A DNA stretch of 9,845 bases from CAZYWA01 sp964650975 [NCBI: uncultured bacterium]. GTDB taxonomy: Bacteria > JADJOY01. The DNA is taken from contig CAZYWA010000285.1 of the NCBI GenBank assembly GCA_964650975.1, forward strand, positions 1 to 9,845. The letters are read 5' to 3'. Below are positions 1-7,132 of the stretch, piece after piece. The position numbers and the translations under genes are program-made. The notes beneath the pieces were generated by a model. The model was not told the origin of the DNA. It ran no database searches and saw only the letters and a program-made list of their open reading frames with translations. Within the stretch, counting starts at the first letter, position 1; every line of letters begins with the position of its first letter.

Positions 1-282
1 CGGTTCTACCTGCTTGGCGGCGGCGAGCTGAATCTGACCAAATACACCGTCGCCGCGAACGCGATCGATCAGCGCAACTCGTCGAGCGACCAGATCTGGG
101 GCGCCGAGGTCGGTGCCGGCCTCGAGTTCAAGATCGGCGATCACTTCACGATCGGTCCGGACGTGCGCTACCACGTGCTCTTCACGAGCAAGTTCAACTC
201 GATCGACAACATCGAGAACACCGACATCGCGGACGTCCCGGACTTCCTCTCGGTCCAGGGCCGCGCCTCGATCTACTTCTGA
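1..282 (+). CDS. Outer-membrane beta-barrel protein, C-terminal part (5' end outside window)
   Basis: Frame 1 is open from the first base to the TGA at 280-282, giving the last 93 residues of a protein whose start lies upstream. The sequence alternates hydrophobic and polar residues in strand-like blocks (YLLGGGELNLTKY; WGAEVGAGLEFKIGDHFTIG; DVRYHVLFTSKF; FLSVQGRASIYF). Polar, Asn/Asp/Ser-rich stretches between the blocks look like surface loops and turns. It ends in Phe, with hydrophobic residues at alternating positions before it, which is the C-terminal signal that the BAM machinery recognises in outer-membrane barrels. It most resembles small 8-stranded barrels of the OmpA/OmpW-like 'porin family' group, but the exact family and any ligand cannot be told from this fragment. 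It is followed by a hairpin terminator and converges on the patatin-like gene. Confidence 0.75.
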   Translation, partial: RFYLLGGGELNLTKYTVAANAIDQRNSSSDQIWGAEVGAGLEFKIGDHFTIGPDVRYHVLFTSKFNSIDNIENTDIADVPDFLSVQGRASIYF

Positions 283-302
283 CCCCTCGTCGATCGTGAT
301 CT

Positions 303-335
303 CGAGCGCCCGCGCGGCCACCGCGCGGGCGCTCG
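303..335 (+). terminator. Intrinsic terminator after the barrel gene
   Basis: Bases 303-317 and 321-335 form a perfect 15-bp, almost all-GC stem with a 3-nt loop (CCA). The stem is followed by a pyrimidine-rich stretch beginning TTTGCTTCTCGTCTT. It starts 21 nt after the stop codon of the barrel gene, where a Rho-independent terminator is expected. The minus-strand transcript of the patatin-like gene (stop at 364) would also cross this hairpin. It would not meet a U-tract afterwards, so efficient termination is predicted for the plus strand only. Confidence 0.75.
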
Positions 336-363
336 TTTGCTTCTCGTCTTCCGGGGCCGAGAT

Positions 364-2031
364 TCAGCGCTGCTTGTCCCCCGACTCCGACGCGGCCTTC
401 GCGCCGAGGACGTCCTGCACCGCGATCTCCGCCTGGGCGTCCAGCACGTTCGCCGCCTCGTCCGAGATGCCGAAGCGAAACCCGATCGCGCGAACCTCGT
501 GATTGAGCTTCGACAGGAAGCCCGTCGGGTCGCGAATCGGTTCGGGCACCAGGGTGCGGTAGACGCTGGCCAGGGCCGAGTGCCGGTGCGGCGTGACGTC
601 GTGAGTGTCGGGTAGCGTCAGGTGCTCGGGCCGGTCGTAGAGGCTCACCACCTCGACCTTCAGGTTCCGGTAGGGCGAGCTCGTGGAGTCCGAAGTGAGC
701 CCGCCCTGGCCGCCGCGCGCCGTGCGCTCGAGCTCCACCGGGTCGACGTGGCCGAGAGTTCGGTAGAGAAGCTCGGTGTAATCGCTGGTGCGCAGCCACG
801 AGATCGAGGTCACGCGGTCCGCGTAGTCCGTGACCGTGTAGTCCGGACGATCCACCTGCGCGTCGAAAAAGGCGCTCGCATCGACGACGATGATCCTCGC
901 GGGCATCCCCGGATGCTGCTCGAGGATCGAGGCGAAGAGCTGCACCAAGGTCTCGAGACCGTTGTTGTCGTAGAGACCGCCGTCGCCCAGCTCCTCGAAG
1001 GCGTCGACGTCGGTCCGCGATTTGTCCTTGAGCACCGTCGGGCCGAGGATGCTCGGGACTCCCGCCGATGCCGCCACCGCGTAGGACACCGGGAAGCTCG
1101 AGAGATCGCTGGCCAGCGTGTCGAATCCCACGTTCTCGAACGGCCGGTGCAGCTCGGTGTAGTTGCTCTTGAGCAAGCGAATTTCGCGCAGTCCGCGCAT
1201 CAGCTGCGAATCGTTGAAGCGGCTCGTGGGTAGCCGGGTGAAGAGGAATTTGCTGCCCCGCGAGTAGGACGTCGCGTTGACGATCAGGGTGGGATGACGC
1301 AGCCCGGGTTTCGGCAGGTCGGCGAAGGTGGCGTCGTGGAAGAAGTTCGAGTCCCAGACCTCGGCGAGCACGTGGCCGCGGTGGTAGTGGGTGAAGATCA
1401 ACGGGAACGCGCGCCCCAGGAGCAGCGTGCGGCCCACGCTACGCAGCTCGAAGTCGAGGCGCATGTCGGCGCGGAACTGCTCGAAGAACGCATCGAGCGC
1501 CGCGTCGTCCGAGGTGTCGGGACGCAGCAGCGTGTAGTAGGCCGAGGCCAGCGAGCCGCCCGACACCGACGAGATGAAATCGATCTCGTCGAGCAGCGAA
1601 TGGGGTTTCTCGCCCGGTGGAAGCGCTGCTTTCGGCTCGACCGGAATCGAGCGCAGCCGATCGAGGACGCATGCGAGATAGTAGGCCGAGCGGCTGCCGC
1701 CGCCCGAGACCGCGACCCCGACCAGCTCGTCTCCGAAGTCGCGATCGCGATCGTCCTCGAGGGCGCGCCACGGCTCGGTCGAGGTGTTGTCGTATTCCCA
1801 CGAGTGGGCGAAGAGTCCGTTCTTGAATGGATACGTGATGACCGATCCGACGGTGTCGATCCCGGTGCCGACCAGCGCTCCGAGGCAGCCGCCGCCGCCG
1901 AGCGCGGCCGTCGCCGCGAGCGCCAGCGGCAGCATCCATGCGCGCTCCCGGTTCACCGGCCATAACTGCGGCCTGTTCGAAGACATTCGGACGTGTTCGG
2001 GGCGGCGAAGCTTGAATCGCGTCAGCGTCAT
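364..2031 (-). CDS. Patatin-like phospholipase, probable lipoprotein
   Basis: This is a 555-residue member of the patatin-like serine lipid acyl hydrolases, which use a Ser-Asp dyad. Numbered from the chosen start, residues 33-48 form a hydrophobic signal segment before Cys49 (context LGGGGC, a loose lipobox). The patatin domain follows: oxyanion loop SGGGSR at about 109-114, nucleophile elbow SVSGG with Ser157, a conserved block AASAGVPSI at about 321-329, and catalytic Asp350 in GDGGLYDNNG. The elbow has Ser where the consensus GxSxG has its first Gly. About 160 residues after the core (from about 395) match no domain I know. Start 2031 was chosen because GGAGA lies 4 nt upstream (2036-2040, minus strand); an ATG at 2052 is in frame but lacks this site. 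Expected location is a membrane-anchored site in the envelope, acting on phospholipid acyl esters; the substrate is unproven. It is divergent from the MscS-like gene. Confidence 0.85.
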   Translation of the reverse strand: MTLTRFKLRRPEHVRMSSNRPQLWPVNRERAWMLPLALAATAALGGGGCLGALVGTGIDTVGSVITYPFKNGLFAHSWEYDNTSTEPWRALEDDRDRDFGDELVGVAVSGGGSRSAYYLACVLDRLRSIPVEPKAALPPGEKPHSLLDEIDFISSVSGGSLASAYYTLLRPDTSDDAALDAFFEQFRADMRLDFELRSVGRTLLLGRAFPLIFTHYHRGHVLAEVWDSNFFHDATFADLPKPGLRHPTLIVNATSYSRGSKFLFTRLPTSRFNDSQLMRGLREIRLLKSNYTELHRPFENVGFDTLASDLSSFPVSYAVAASAGVPSILGPTVLKDKSRTDVDAFEELGDGGLYDNNGLETLVQLFASILEQHPGMPARIIVVDASAFFDAQVDRPDYTVTDYADRVTSISWLRTSDYTELLYRTLGHVDPVELERTARGGQGGLTSDSTSSPYRNLKVEVVSLYDRPEHLTLPDTHDVTPHRHSALASVYRTLVPEPIRDPTGFLSKLNHEVRAIGFRFGISDEAANVLDAQAEIAVQDVLGAKAASESGDKQR

Positions 2032-2199
2032 CCGTTCTCCGTTGCGCGGCATGGTCCCGCCCGGACCAGACTATCCGCGCCGGCGCGAGCCGACGCCCGC
2101 ATGGGCCCCGGCATCTCCATTGCACGACATCGTTTCATTGCACAGCGTGGTTGGCGGTCGTTTGCGGTCCGGCTCGCTTCCGCGGAGGAGGCATTCGCC
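2032..2199. promoter_or_regulatory. Divergent intergenic region between the phospholipase and MscS-type genes
   Basis: This 168-bp gap separates two divergent starts and must hold both promoters. The visible elements are the two ribosome binding sites (GGAGA at 2036-2040 on the minus strand; GGAGGAGG at 2184-2191 on the plus strand) and an 8-bp direct repeat, CATTGCAC, at 2118-2125 and 2136-2143. No convincing sigma-70 -35/-10 pair could be assigned by eye on either strand. Confidence 0.4.
2184..2191 (+). promoter_or_regulatory. Ribosome binding site deciding the MscS-type start
   Basis: GGAGGAGG is a near-perfect anti-Shine-Dalgarno match, 8 nt before the ATG at 2200. The frame is open upstream to an ATG at 1993, but only the 2200 start has this site and begins directly with a signal peptide. 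Confidence 0.85.
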
Positions 2200-3876
2200 A
2201 TGCGAATGAATCGGCTCCTCTCGAGCGCCGCGCGTCTCGTCGTCGGCGTGGCGCTGGCCTGGAGCTTGGCGCTCCCGGCGACCGCCGCGGATCCGGCTGG
2301 TTCTCGCGGAGAATCAGAGGACGCGCCGGCCGCTCGTTCCAGCAGCAGCTCGAGCTCCGGCATTGCGAGCCTGAACCAAGGGCTCGGGCTGCCGCCGCCC
2401 GGTCTCGACCTGTCGACACCGGCGCGTAGCTTGCGGAACTTCACGACGGCGTGTCGCGCCGGCCGGTTCGAGCACGCGGCGCGATCGCTGTGGCTCGACG
2501 GCTATCCCGCGGAGACGCAACCCAGGGTCGGAGTGCGGCTCGCGCGACGCCTCGACCACGTGCTCGATCAGCGCCTGGAGCTCGATCCGAGCCGGGTCAG
2601 CGATGCCCCGGCGGGCCGGCCGGAGTCGGCGGAGATCCCCGCGGACGAGGACGAGATCGGGGTACTCACCGTCGACGGCAAGACCACACCGATCCGCCTG
2701 CTGCGCGCGCCCGTCGCGGGCGGCGCACGCGACTGGCTCTTCTCACCGGAAACGGTGGCGCAGATCGACCAGCTCTACGCAGCCGATGGGATCGGCGGGC
2801 TCATCGACCGGATCCCGGCGCGGCTCTTCGCCTGGCGGCTATTCGGAGTCCGCGCGTGGCAGTGGCTGGGACTCGCGGCGGCGCTCGGCGCAGCGGCGTT
2901 GACCGCCGTGGCACTGGTGGGCGCCGCCGTGCCGGTGGTTCGTTCGATCGCACGGCGATCCAAGGCGACCTGGACGGGTGCCGCCATCGAATTCGCACGC
3001 GGGCCGGTTCGAGCGCTGGTCTTCCTCGCGATCGTCGCCTCGGGGTCCGGACGAGTCGGGCTGCCGATGAACGCCAACCGGGCGGCCACGACGCTGCTGA
3101 ACGCGCTGTGGGTTCCCGCGATCGCGTGGCTCGCCTCGCGGCTCGTCACGGCCGCGTTCACGACGCTGATGCGTGTGCTGGGCCGTCGAGGCGTGTCCGC
3201 TTCGGCCGATCGAGCGATGGCGACGCGGCTCTTCGCCGCGCGACGCTTCGCGGTCTCGCTCATCTGGCTCTTCGCGGCCGCGCTAGTGCTCGAGCGCTTC
3301 GAGATCGTGAAGCACGTGAGCACCGGCCTGCTCGCCTCGGCCAGCGTCGCCGGGATCGCCGTGGGCTTCGCGGCGCAGCAGGTGCTGCGCAACCTGTTCG
3401 CGGGCCTGCAGATGGTCCTGACCCAGCCGGTCCGCATCGGCGACGCCCTGGTGTTCGAAGGCGAGTGGGGCACGGTCGAGGAAATCTCGTTCACTCACGT
3501 CGTGATCCGGGTATGGGACCTGAGACGACTGGTCGTCCCGATCCCCTATCTGCTCGACCGTCCGATCGAGAACTGGACGCGCGCGAGCACCGAGCTGCTG
3601 GGAACCGTCTTCGTCCGCGCGGATTACGCCGCCGACGTCGACGCGGCGCGAGCCCACGCGTGCCAGACGGTCCGCGCGTCGAAATGGTGGAACCACCGCG
3701 TCGAGCCCGAGCTCGTGATCACCGATCTGGGAGCCGACACGATCGAGATGCGCATCACGGTGAGCGCCGACGACGCGTCGAGCCTGTGGAGGCTTCGCAC
3801 CGAAGTGCGCGAGCGGATGCTGGCCTGGATGCAGAGCGCGGGGGCGTATCCCCGCCGCCATCTCTCGGCCGCGTGA
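2200..3876 (+). CDS. MscS-family mechanosensitive channel with large N-terminal periplasmic region
   Basis: This 558-residue protein belongs to the small-conductance mechanosensitive channel family, inner-membrane pores that open under membrane tension to release solutes on osmotic downshock. Residues 1-29 look like a Sec signal peptide (cleavage after PATA). A run of seven Ser follows at 47-53, then a soluble region to about 214. Hydrophobic helices lie near 218-243, 268-290, 301-324 and 350-366. The amphipathic pore helix at about 373-407 (GIAVGFAAQQVLRNLFAGLQ) corresponds to TM3 of E. coli MscS. It is followed by the MscS beta domain, about 408-462 (QPVRIGDALVFEGEWGTVEE, then PIENWTR), and a C-terminal alpha/beta domain to the end. 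The start is set by the strong ribosome binding site. E. coli MscS has 286 residues; the extra length is N-terminal, as in the larger MscS paralogues. Its stop lies 3 nt from the stop of the convergent GH15 gene. Confidence 0.9.
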   Translation: MRMNRLLSSAARLVVGVALAWSLALPATAADPAGSRGESEDAPAARSSSSSSSGIASLNQGLGLPPPGLDLSTPARSLRNFTTACRAGRFEHAARSLWLDGYPAETQPRVGVRLARRLDHVLDQRLELDPSRVSDAPAGRPESAEIPADEDEIGVLTVDGKTTPIRLLRAPVAGGARDWLFSPETVAQIDQLYAADGIGGLIDRIPARLFAWRLFGVRAWQWLGLAAALGAAALTAVALVGAAVPVVRSIARRSKATWTGAAIEFARGPVRALVFLAIVASGSGRVGLPMNANRAATTLLNALWVPAIAWLASRLVTAAFTTLMRVLGRRGVSASADRAMATRLFAARRFAVSLIWLFAAALVLERFEIVKHVSTGLLASASVAGIAVGFAAQQVLRNLFAGLQMVLTQPVRIGDALVFEGEWGTVEEISFTHVVIRVWDLRRLVVPIPYLLDRPIENWTRASTELLGTVFVRADYAADVDAARAHACQTVRASKWWNHRVEPELVITDLGADTIEMRITVSADDASSLWRLRTEVRERMLAWMQSAGAYPRRHLSAA

Positions 3877-3879
3877 GCG

Positions 3880-5673
3880 TCACGACGCGTGGCGCTCGAC
3901 GGACGGCGAGCTGGCCTGCGAGGAGAGGTTGAAGCAGCTGTTGACCAGCGCCACGTGCGAGAAGGCTTGGGGAAAGTTTCCCAGGAACCGGCGCGAGACG
4001 GGATCGTACTCCTCGGACAGCAGCCCGACGTCGTTGCGGAGCGCGAGCACCCGCTCGAGCAGGTCGAGCGCTTCGTGCTCCCGGCCGGCGAGCGCCAGGT
4101 TGTCGACCAACCAGAGCGAGCATGGAATGAAGATACCTTCGCCCGGCGGGAGACCGTCGGTTCCGGTCTTGCTCCGGTAGCGCGCGACCAGCCCTTCGGC
4201 GCCGAGCTCACGCTGAATGGCCCGCACCGTACCGATCATGCGCGGGTCGTTGACGCTCAGGAATCCGACCAGCGGAATCATGAGCAGGCTCGCATCCAGC
4301 TCACGACTGCCGTAGGACTGGACGAAGGTGCCGCGCTCGGCGTTGAAGCCGCGCCGCAGCACGTCGCTGTGGATCCGCGCCCGCAACGCGCGCCACTCGC
4401 CGACGGGCCCCTCGAGGCCGAAGCGCTCGACGGAGCGGATCGCACGGTCCACCGCAACCCACGCCATGACCTTGGAATGCGTGAAGTGCCTGGCGGGACC
4501 GCGCACCTCCCAGATGCCGCGGTCGGGCTCCGACCAGGTGCCGGCGAGGTGGTGGATCAGCGCGCGTTCCAGCTTCCAGCCGGCTCCCGGCTCCTTCAAT
4601 CCGGCCTTTCTCGACTGAAACATGGCGTCGATCAGCTCGCCGAAGACGTCGAGCTGCAGCTGCTCGGAGGCCGCGTTTCCGATCCGGACCGGCGCCGAAC
4701 CCTGGTAACCGGGCAGCCAGTCGAGCGTCAGCTCGGTCAAACGCCGGGTGCCGTCGATCCCGTACATGATCTGGGTCGAGTCGGGCGAGCCGGCCACGGC
4801 TCGAAGCAGCCAGCTTTGCCACGCCTCCGCTTCCTCTCCGTAGCCGGCGCTGAGAAGCGCCAGCAGCGTGAACGTCGCGTCCCGGAGCCAGCAGTAGCGG
4901 TAATCCCAGTTGCGCACGCCGCCGAGCCGCTCGGGCAGCGACGTGGTCGCGGCCGCGACGATGCCGCCGGTGGGAGTGAACGTCAGGGCCTTCAAGGTGA
5001 TGAGCGAACGGACCACCGCGTCTCGCCACGGTCCCTGGTAAGAGCATTTCTCGGTCCAGCGACGCCACCAGCGACGGGTGGATCGCAGCGCCTCCTCGGC
5101 ATCGACGGGCGGGCGAGCTTCCTCGTACGAGGGCTGCCAGTCGAGCACGAACGAGACCCGTTCTCCGCGCCGGACCGAGAATCGGGCGACCGTGCTCAGA
5201 TCCTCGCCTTCGAGATCGACCGCGGTGCGAAGGGTCACTCGATCCGACCCGGCGACCGCCGAGATGCCGTCCTCGGTGCGTTCGACCCAAGGCACCACGG
5301 AACCGTAGTCGAACCGCAGGGTGGCTCGAGTTTCCATCGCGACCACGCCTTCGACCCCTTCCACGATGCGGACCACCGTGGGGCCGGCCTCGTGCATGGG
5401 CATGAAGTCGTGGACCGCGACTCGTCCCTCGGGAACGTCGTACTCCGTCACCAGAACCAGCGAATCGGCCTCGTAGGAACGGTGCACGGCACGCGGCGCG
5501 GCACGCGGCGCGAGCTTCCACGAACCGTTCGCGTCGCTGCCGAGAAGGGCCGCGAAGACCGCGCCCGAGTCGAAACGAGGCACACACAGCCAGTCGAGAT
5601 TGCCCTTTCGGTCGACGAGCGCCGCCGTGTGGCAATCCCCGAGCAAGGCGTAGTCTTCGATCCGGGAGGCCAT
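3880..5673 (-). CDS. Glycoside hydrolase family 15 enzyme (probable trehalase or glucoamylase-like)
   Basis: This 597-residue inverting alpha-glucosidase of family GH15 has no signal peptide, so it is probably cytoplasmic. The N-terminal beta-sandwich begins with IEDYALLGDCHTAALVDRKG, typical of the bacterial GH15 trehalase/glucoamylase-like group. The (alpha/alpha)6 barrel follows, with the hallmark GGVRNWDYRYCWLRDATFTL at about 251-270, then EQLQLDVFGELIDAM at about 337-351. The candidate general acid is Glu389 in GIWEVRG, followed by RHFTHSKVMAWVAVDRAIR. The candidate base is Glu554 or Glu555 in GLLSEEYDP, close to LGNFPQAFSH. Start 5673 has GAGGG 4 nt upstream; a longer in-frame start at 5754 would overlap the upstream gene. 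It is the second gene of an operon, 22 nt after the esterase. GH15 genes near otsA/otsB are common and some mycobacterial members hydrolyse trehalose, so trehalase is the best guess. Glucoamylase or dextran/isomaltose activity is possible. Confidence 0.88.
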   Translation of the reverse strand: MASRIEDYALLGDCHTAALVDRKGNLDWLCVPRFDSGAVFAALLGSDANGSWKLAPRAAPRAVHRSYEADSLVLVTEYDVPEGRVAVHDFMPMHEAGPTVVRIVEGVEGVVAMETRATLRFDYGSVVPWVERTEDGISAVAGSDRVTLRTAVDLEGEDLSTVARFSVRRGERVSFVLDWQPSYEEARPPVDAEEALRSTRRWWRRWTEKCSYQGPWRDAVVRSLITLKALTFTPTGGIVAAATTSLPERLGGVRNWDYRYCWLRDATFTLLALLSAGYGEEAEAWQSWLLRAVAGSPDSTQIMYGIDGTRRLTELTLDWLPGYQGSAPVRIGNAASEQLQLDVFGELIDAMFQSRKAGLKEPGAGWKLERALIHHLAGTWSEPDRGIWEVRGPARHFTHSKVMAWVAVDRAIRSVERFGLEGPVGEWRALRARIHSDVLRRGFNAERGTFVQSYGSRELDASLLMIPLVGFLSVNDPRMIGTVRAIQRELGAEGLVARYRSKTGTDGLPPGEGIFIPCSLWLVDNLALAGREHEALDLLERVLALRNDVGLLSEEYDPVSRRFLGNFPQAFSHVALVNSCFNLSSQASSPSVERHAS

Positions 5674-5695
5674 CGAGCCCTCGCTGATTCCTCGG

Positions 5696-6724
5696 CTACC
5701 TCTGCGAGTCCTTCGCGTGATCCGAAAAGAAGGTCCACACGACGTCGGTGGCATCGATGTTCGCGGACGATTTCCCGGCCATCCGGTTCAGCAGGAAACT
5801 CCGGAACTCCTTCGGGGGCCAGGCGTGGCCGCCGCCCGCGATCGTGTAGAGCACGACCGCGGATCCATCCTTGCAACCGCCGTATTCGGTCTTCGTGACC
5901 GCGGTGCCGTCTTGCTTGGCCGACGGGAGCCGGGTGATCGCGGGGGTGGCCTTGCAGGCGTCCTGCCGGGCCCAGAACTTCACGAGGTCGGCTTGCGAGT
6001 CGAGCGCGCCGCCTTCCCCCTCGCGGTTCTTCCAGCCCTCCTCGCCACCCTGCATGGGAACGAGCTCGTCTGCGTCTCCGACGATCGATACCACGGACAC
6101 CGGTGACACCGGCCGACACATCGGCCGGTAGCGCGTGGCCATCGAGCCCGCGACCATCCCGACGGCCGCGAACAGATCGCTCATGTCGCACGCGAGTCGG
6201 GCGCTCAGGATCGCGCCGCTCGAGAGACCGGTCGCGTAAACGCGCTTGGGATCGATCGGGATCGATGCGCGAACCTGGTCGTAGATCATCCGCGCGAACT
6301 TGACGTCATCGACACCTTTCTGGGCGGCCAGGGTGGTGCCGCGGCCGTCGTTCCAGGTCTTGTCCACGCCCTCCGGATAGACGACCACGAATCCGTTGCG
6401 GTCCGCGTAGTCGTCGAACCCGGAGAGCTCGGCTTGCTGGTCGGCGCTGCCGTGAGAGCCGTGGAAATTGAACACCAGGGCACGCATCCCCGAGCCCTCG
6501 ACGCCTGGCGGGAGGTGAAGCGTGTAGGACCGATCCTTTCCATCGACCGAGACCGTTTCGTCGCGATCGGATCCCTTCTGGGGCCCCGCGGCGCGAGAGA
6601 CCTCATGTCCCGCCGTATTGGTCGGACCCACCGCCGGATCTTCCGCCGACGCGGGTCGCGGGAGGGGTACGAGCGGCGCGAGAGCAATCGTCCAGGCAAC
6701 CGCGAACCGATGGATGGGGCGCAT
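5696..6724 (-). CDS. Secreted PHB-depolymerase/feruloyl-esterase-type hydrolase (LpqC-like)
   Basis: This 342-residue alpha/beta-hydrolase belongs to the family that groups polyhydroxybutyrate depolymerases, feruloyl/acetylxylan esterases and mycobacterial LpqC. Residues 1-27 form a signal peptide (MRPIHRF, a hydrophobic stretch, then PASA before Glu28), so the enzyme is exported. Visible catalytic elements are the oxyanion region NFHGSHG at about 86-92, nucleophile Ser168 in GLSSG, Asp219 in GDADELVP (in place of the usual GTADPLVP), and His300 in GGGHAWPP. The family's WNDGRG motif is at about 124-129. Several Cys residues could form disulfides after export. Start 6724 was chosen because it begins the signal peptide; a weak AAGG lies 8 nt upstream. 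An in-frame ATG at 6814 would add 30 residues ahead of the signal and overrun the predicted promoter. It is the first gene of the operon with GH15. The substrate is unknown; a short-chain or aryl ester in a polymer is likely. Confidence 0.82.
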   Translation of the reverse strand: MRPIHRFAVAWTIALAPLVPLPRPASAEDPAVGPTNTAGHEVSRAAGPQKGSDRDETVSVDGKDRSYTLHLPPGVEGSGMRALVFNFHGSHGSADQQAELSGFDDYADRNGFVVVYPEGVDKTWNDGRGTTLAAQKGVDDVKFARMIYDQVRASIPIDPKRVYATGLSSGAILSARLACDMSDLFAAVGMVAGSMATRYRPMCRPVSPVSVVSIVGDADELVPMQGGEEGWKNREGEGGALDSQADLVKFWARQDACKATPAITRLPSAKQDGTAVTKTEYGGCKDGSAVVLYTIAGGGHAWPPKEFRSFLLNRMAGKSSANIDATDVVWTFFSDHAKDSQR

Positions 6725-6785
6725 GTGGCGTGCCTTCGGCGGAGAGCGCCGGTCTCGTGGATCGAGGATGCACGTGCCGATACCA

Positions 6786-6803
6786 AGCACGCGGAGTGCC
6801 AAG
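6786..6803 (-). promoter_or_regulatory. Sigma-54 (-24/-12) promoter candidate for the esterase-GH15 operon
   Basis: On the minus strand the sequence reads TTGGCAC-TCCGC-GTGCT. Against the RpoN consensus YTGGCACGNNNNTTGCW it matches 11 of 13 defined positions. The invariant GG (6800-6799) and GC (6788-6787) are exactly 10 nt apart, as RpoN strictly requires. Transcription would start near 6775, leaving a 5' leader of about 50 nt before the ATG at 6724. Such promoters need an ATPase enhancer-binding protein, so the operon would be induced by a dedicated signal. The match was made by eye and has not been scored against the genome. Confidence 0.55.
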
Positions 6804-6882
6804 ACTCGTTGCACAACCTACATGGAAATCAAGGCACCGCCCTTGCGCTTTCCTTGCTCTTTTCCATCGCTACGGGCGGAAC

Positions 6883-6905
6883 CGTCGCGGTTGGTCTTCG
6901 CGACG
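6883..6905. repeat. Inverted repeat upstream of the sigma-54-like promoter
   Basis: CGTCGCG (6883-6889) and CGCGACG (6899-6905) form a perfect 7-bp dyad around a 9-bp centre. It overlaps a second dyad, AACCG-TCG-CGGTT (6880-6892). The position is about 105-130 bp upstream of the predicted operon start, the usual range for enhancer-binding-protein sites. Function is inferred from position only; in GC-rich DNA such dyads also arise by chance. Confidence 0.35.
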
Positions 6906-7111
6906 CACCTCGGAGAGGCCGAGAGCGGCCAGCGACCCAGGGTGCCCGCCGGCAGAGCGACGCCCCCTTCGCAAAACCTACAATCCACACTCCGACACAG
7001 GGCTTGGCGGTGATCGATGGCGCGCCCGCGAGTGGGGGCGATGGGCACAATCTTCGGGATATCAGGATGTTGGACGAATGATCCGAGCGGGAACCTGCTT
7101 TGCACGGTTCT

Positions 7112-7132
7112 CGGTCCAAGTCGATCGGACCG
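7112..7132. repeat. Dyad CGGTCC-N9-GGACCG upstream of the lipoprotein gene
   Basis: A perfect 6-bp inverted repeat (7112-7117 and 7127-7132) flanks a 9-bp spacer, 120 bp before the lipoprotein start. The spacing suits a dimeric helix-turn-helix regulator. No regulator gene is in the window, and chance is a real alternative. Confidence 0.3.

Noticed and set aside
2151-2165. Sigma-54-like sequence TTGGCGGTCGTTTGC before the MscS-type gene
   Set aside because: The GG and GC elements are 9 nt apart instead of 10, and the CAC after GG is missing. RpoN does not tolerate that spacing.
2451-3932. A 493-codon plus-strand frame overlapping the MscS-type gene
   Set aside because: The product is extremely Arg-rich with no membrane helices or motifs, while the overlapping frame gives a complete MscS channel.
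3889-5898. A 669-codon plus-strand frame opposite the GH15 gene
   Set aside because: It is the shadow of the GH15 coding frame, with low-complexity Arg/Gly/Asp-rich composition, no ribosome binding site and no recognisable domain.
6979-6984. TACAAT as a sigma-70 -10 element on the plus strand
   Set aside because: It resembles a good -10 hexamer, but no acceptable -35 lies 16-18 bp upstream, and it is 270 bp from the nearest plus-strand start.
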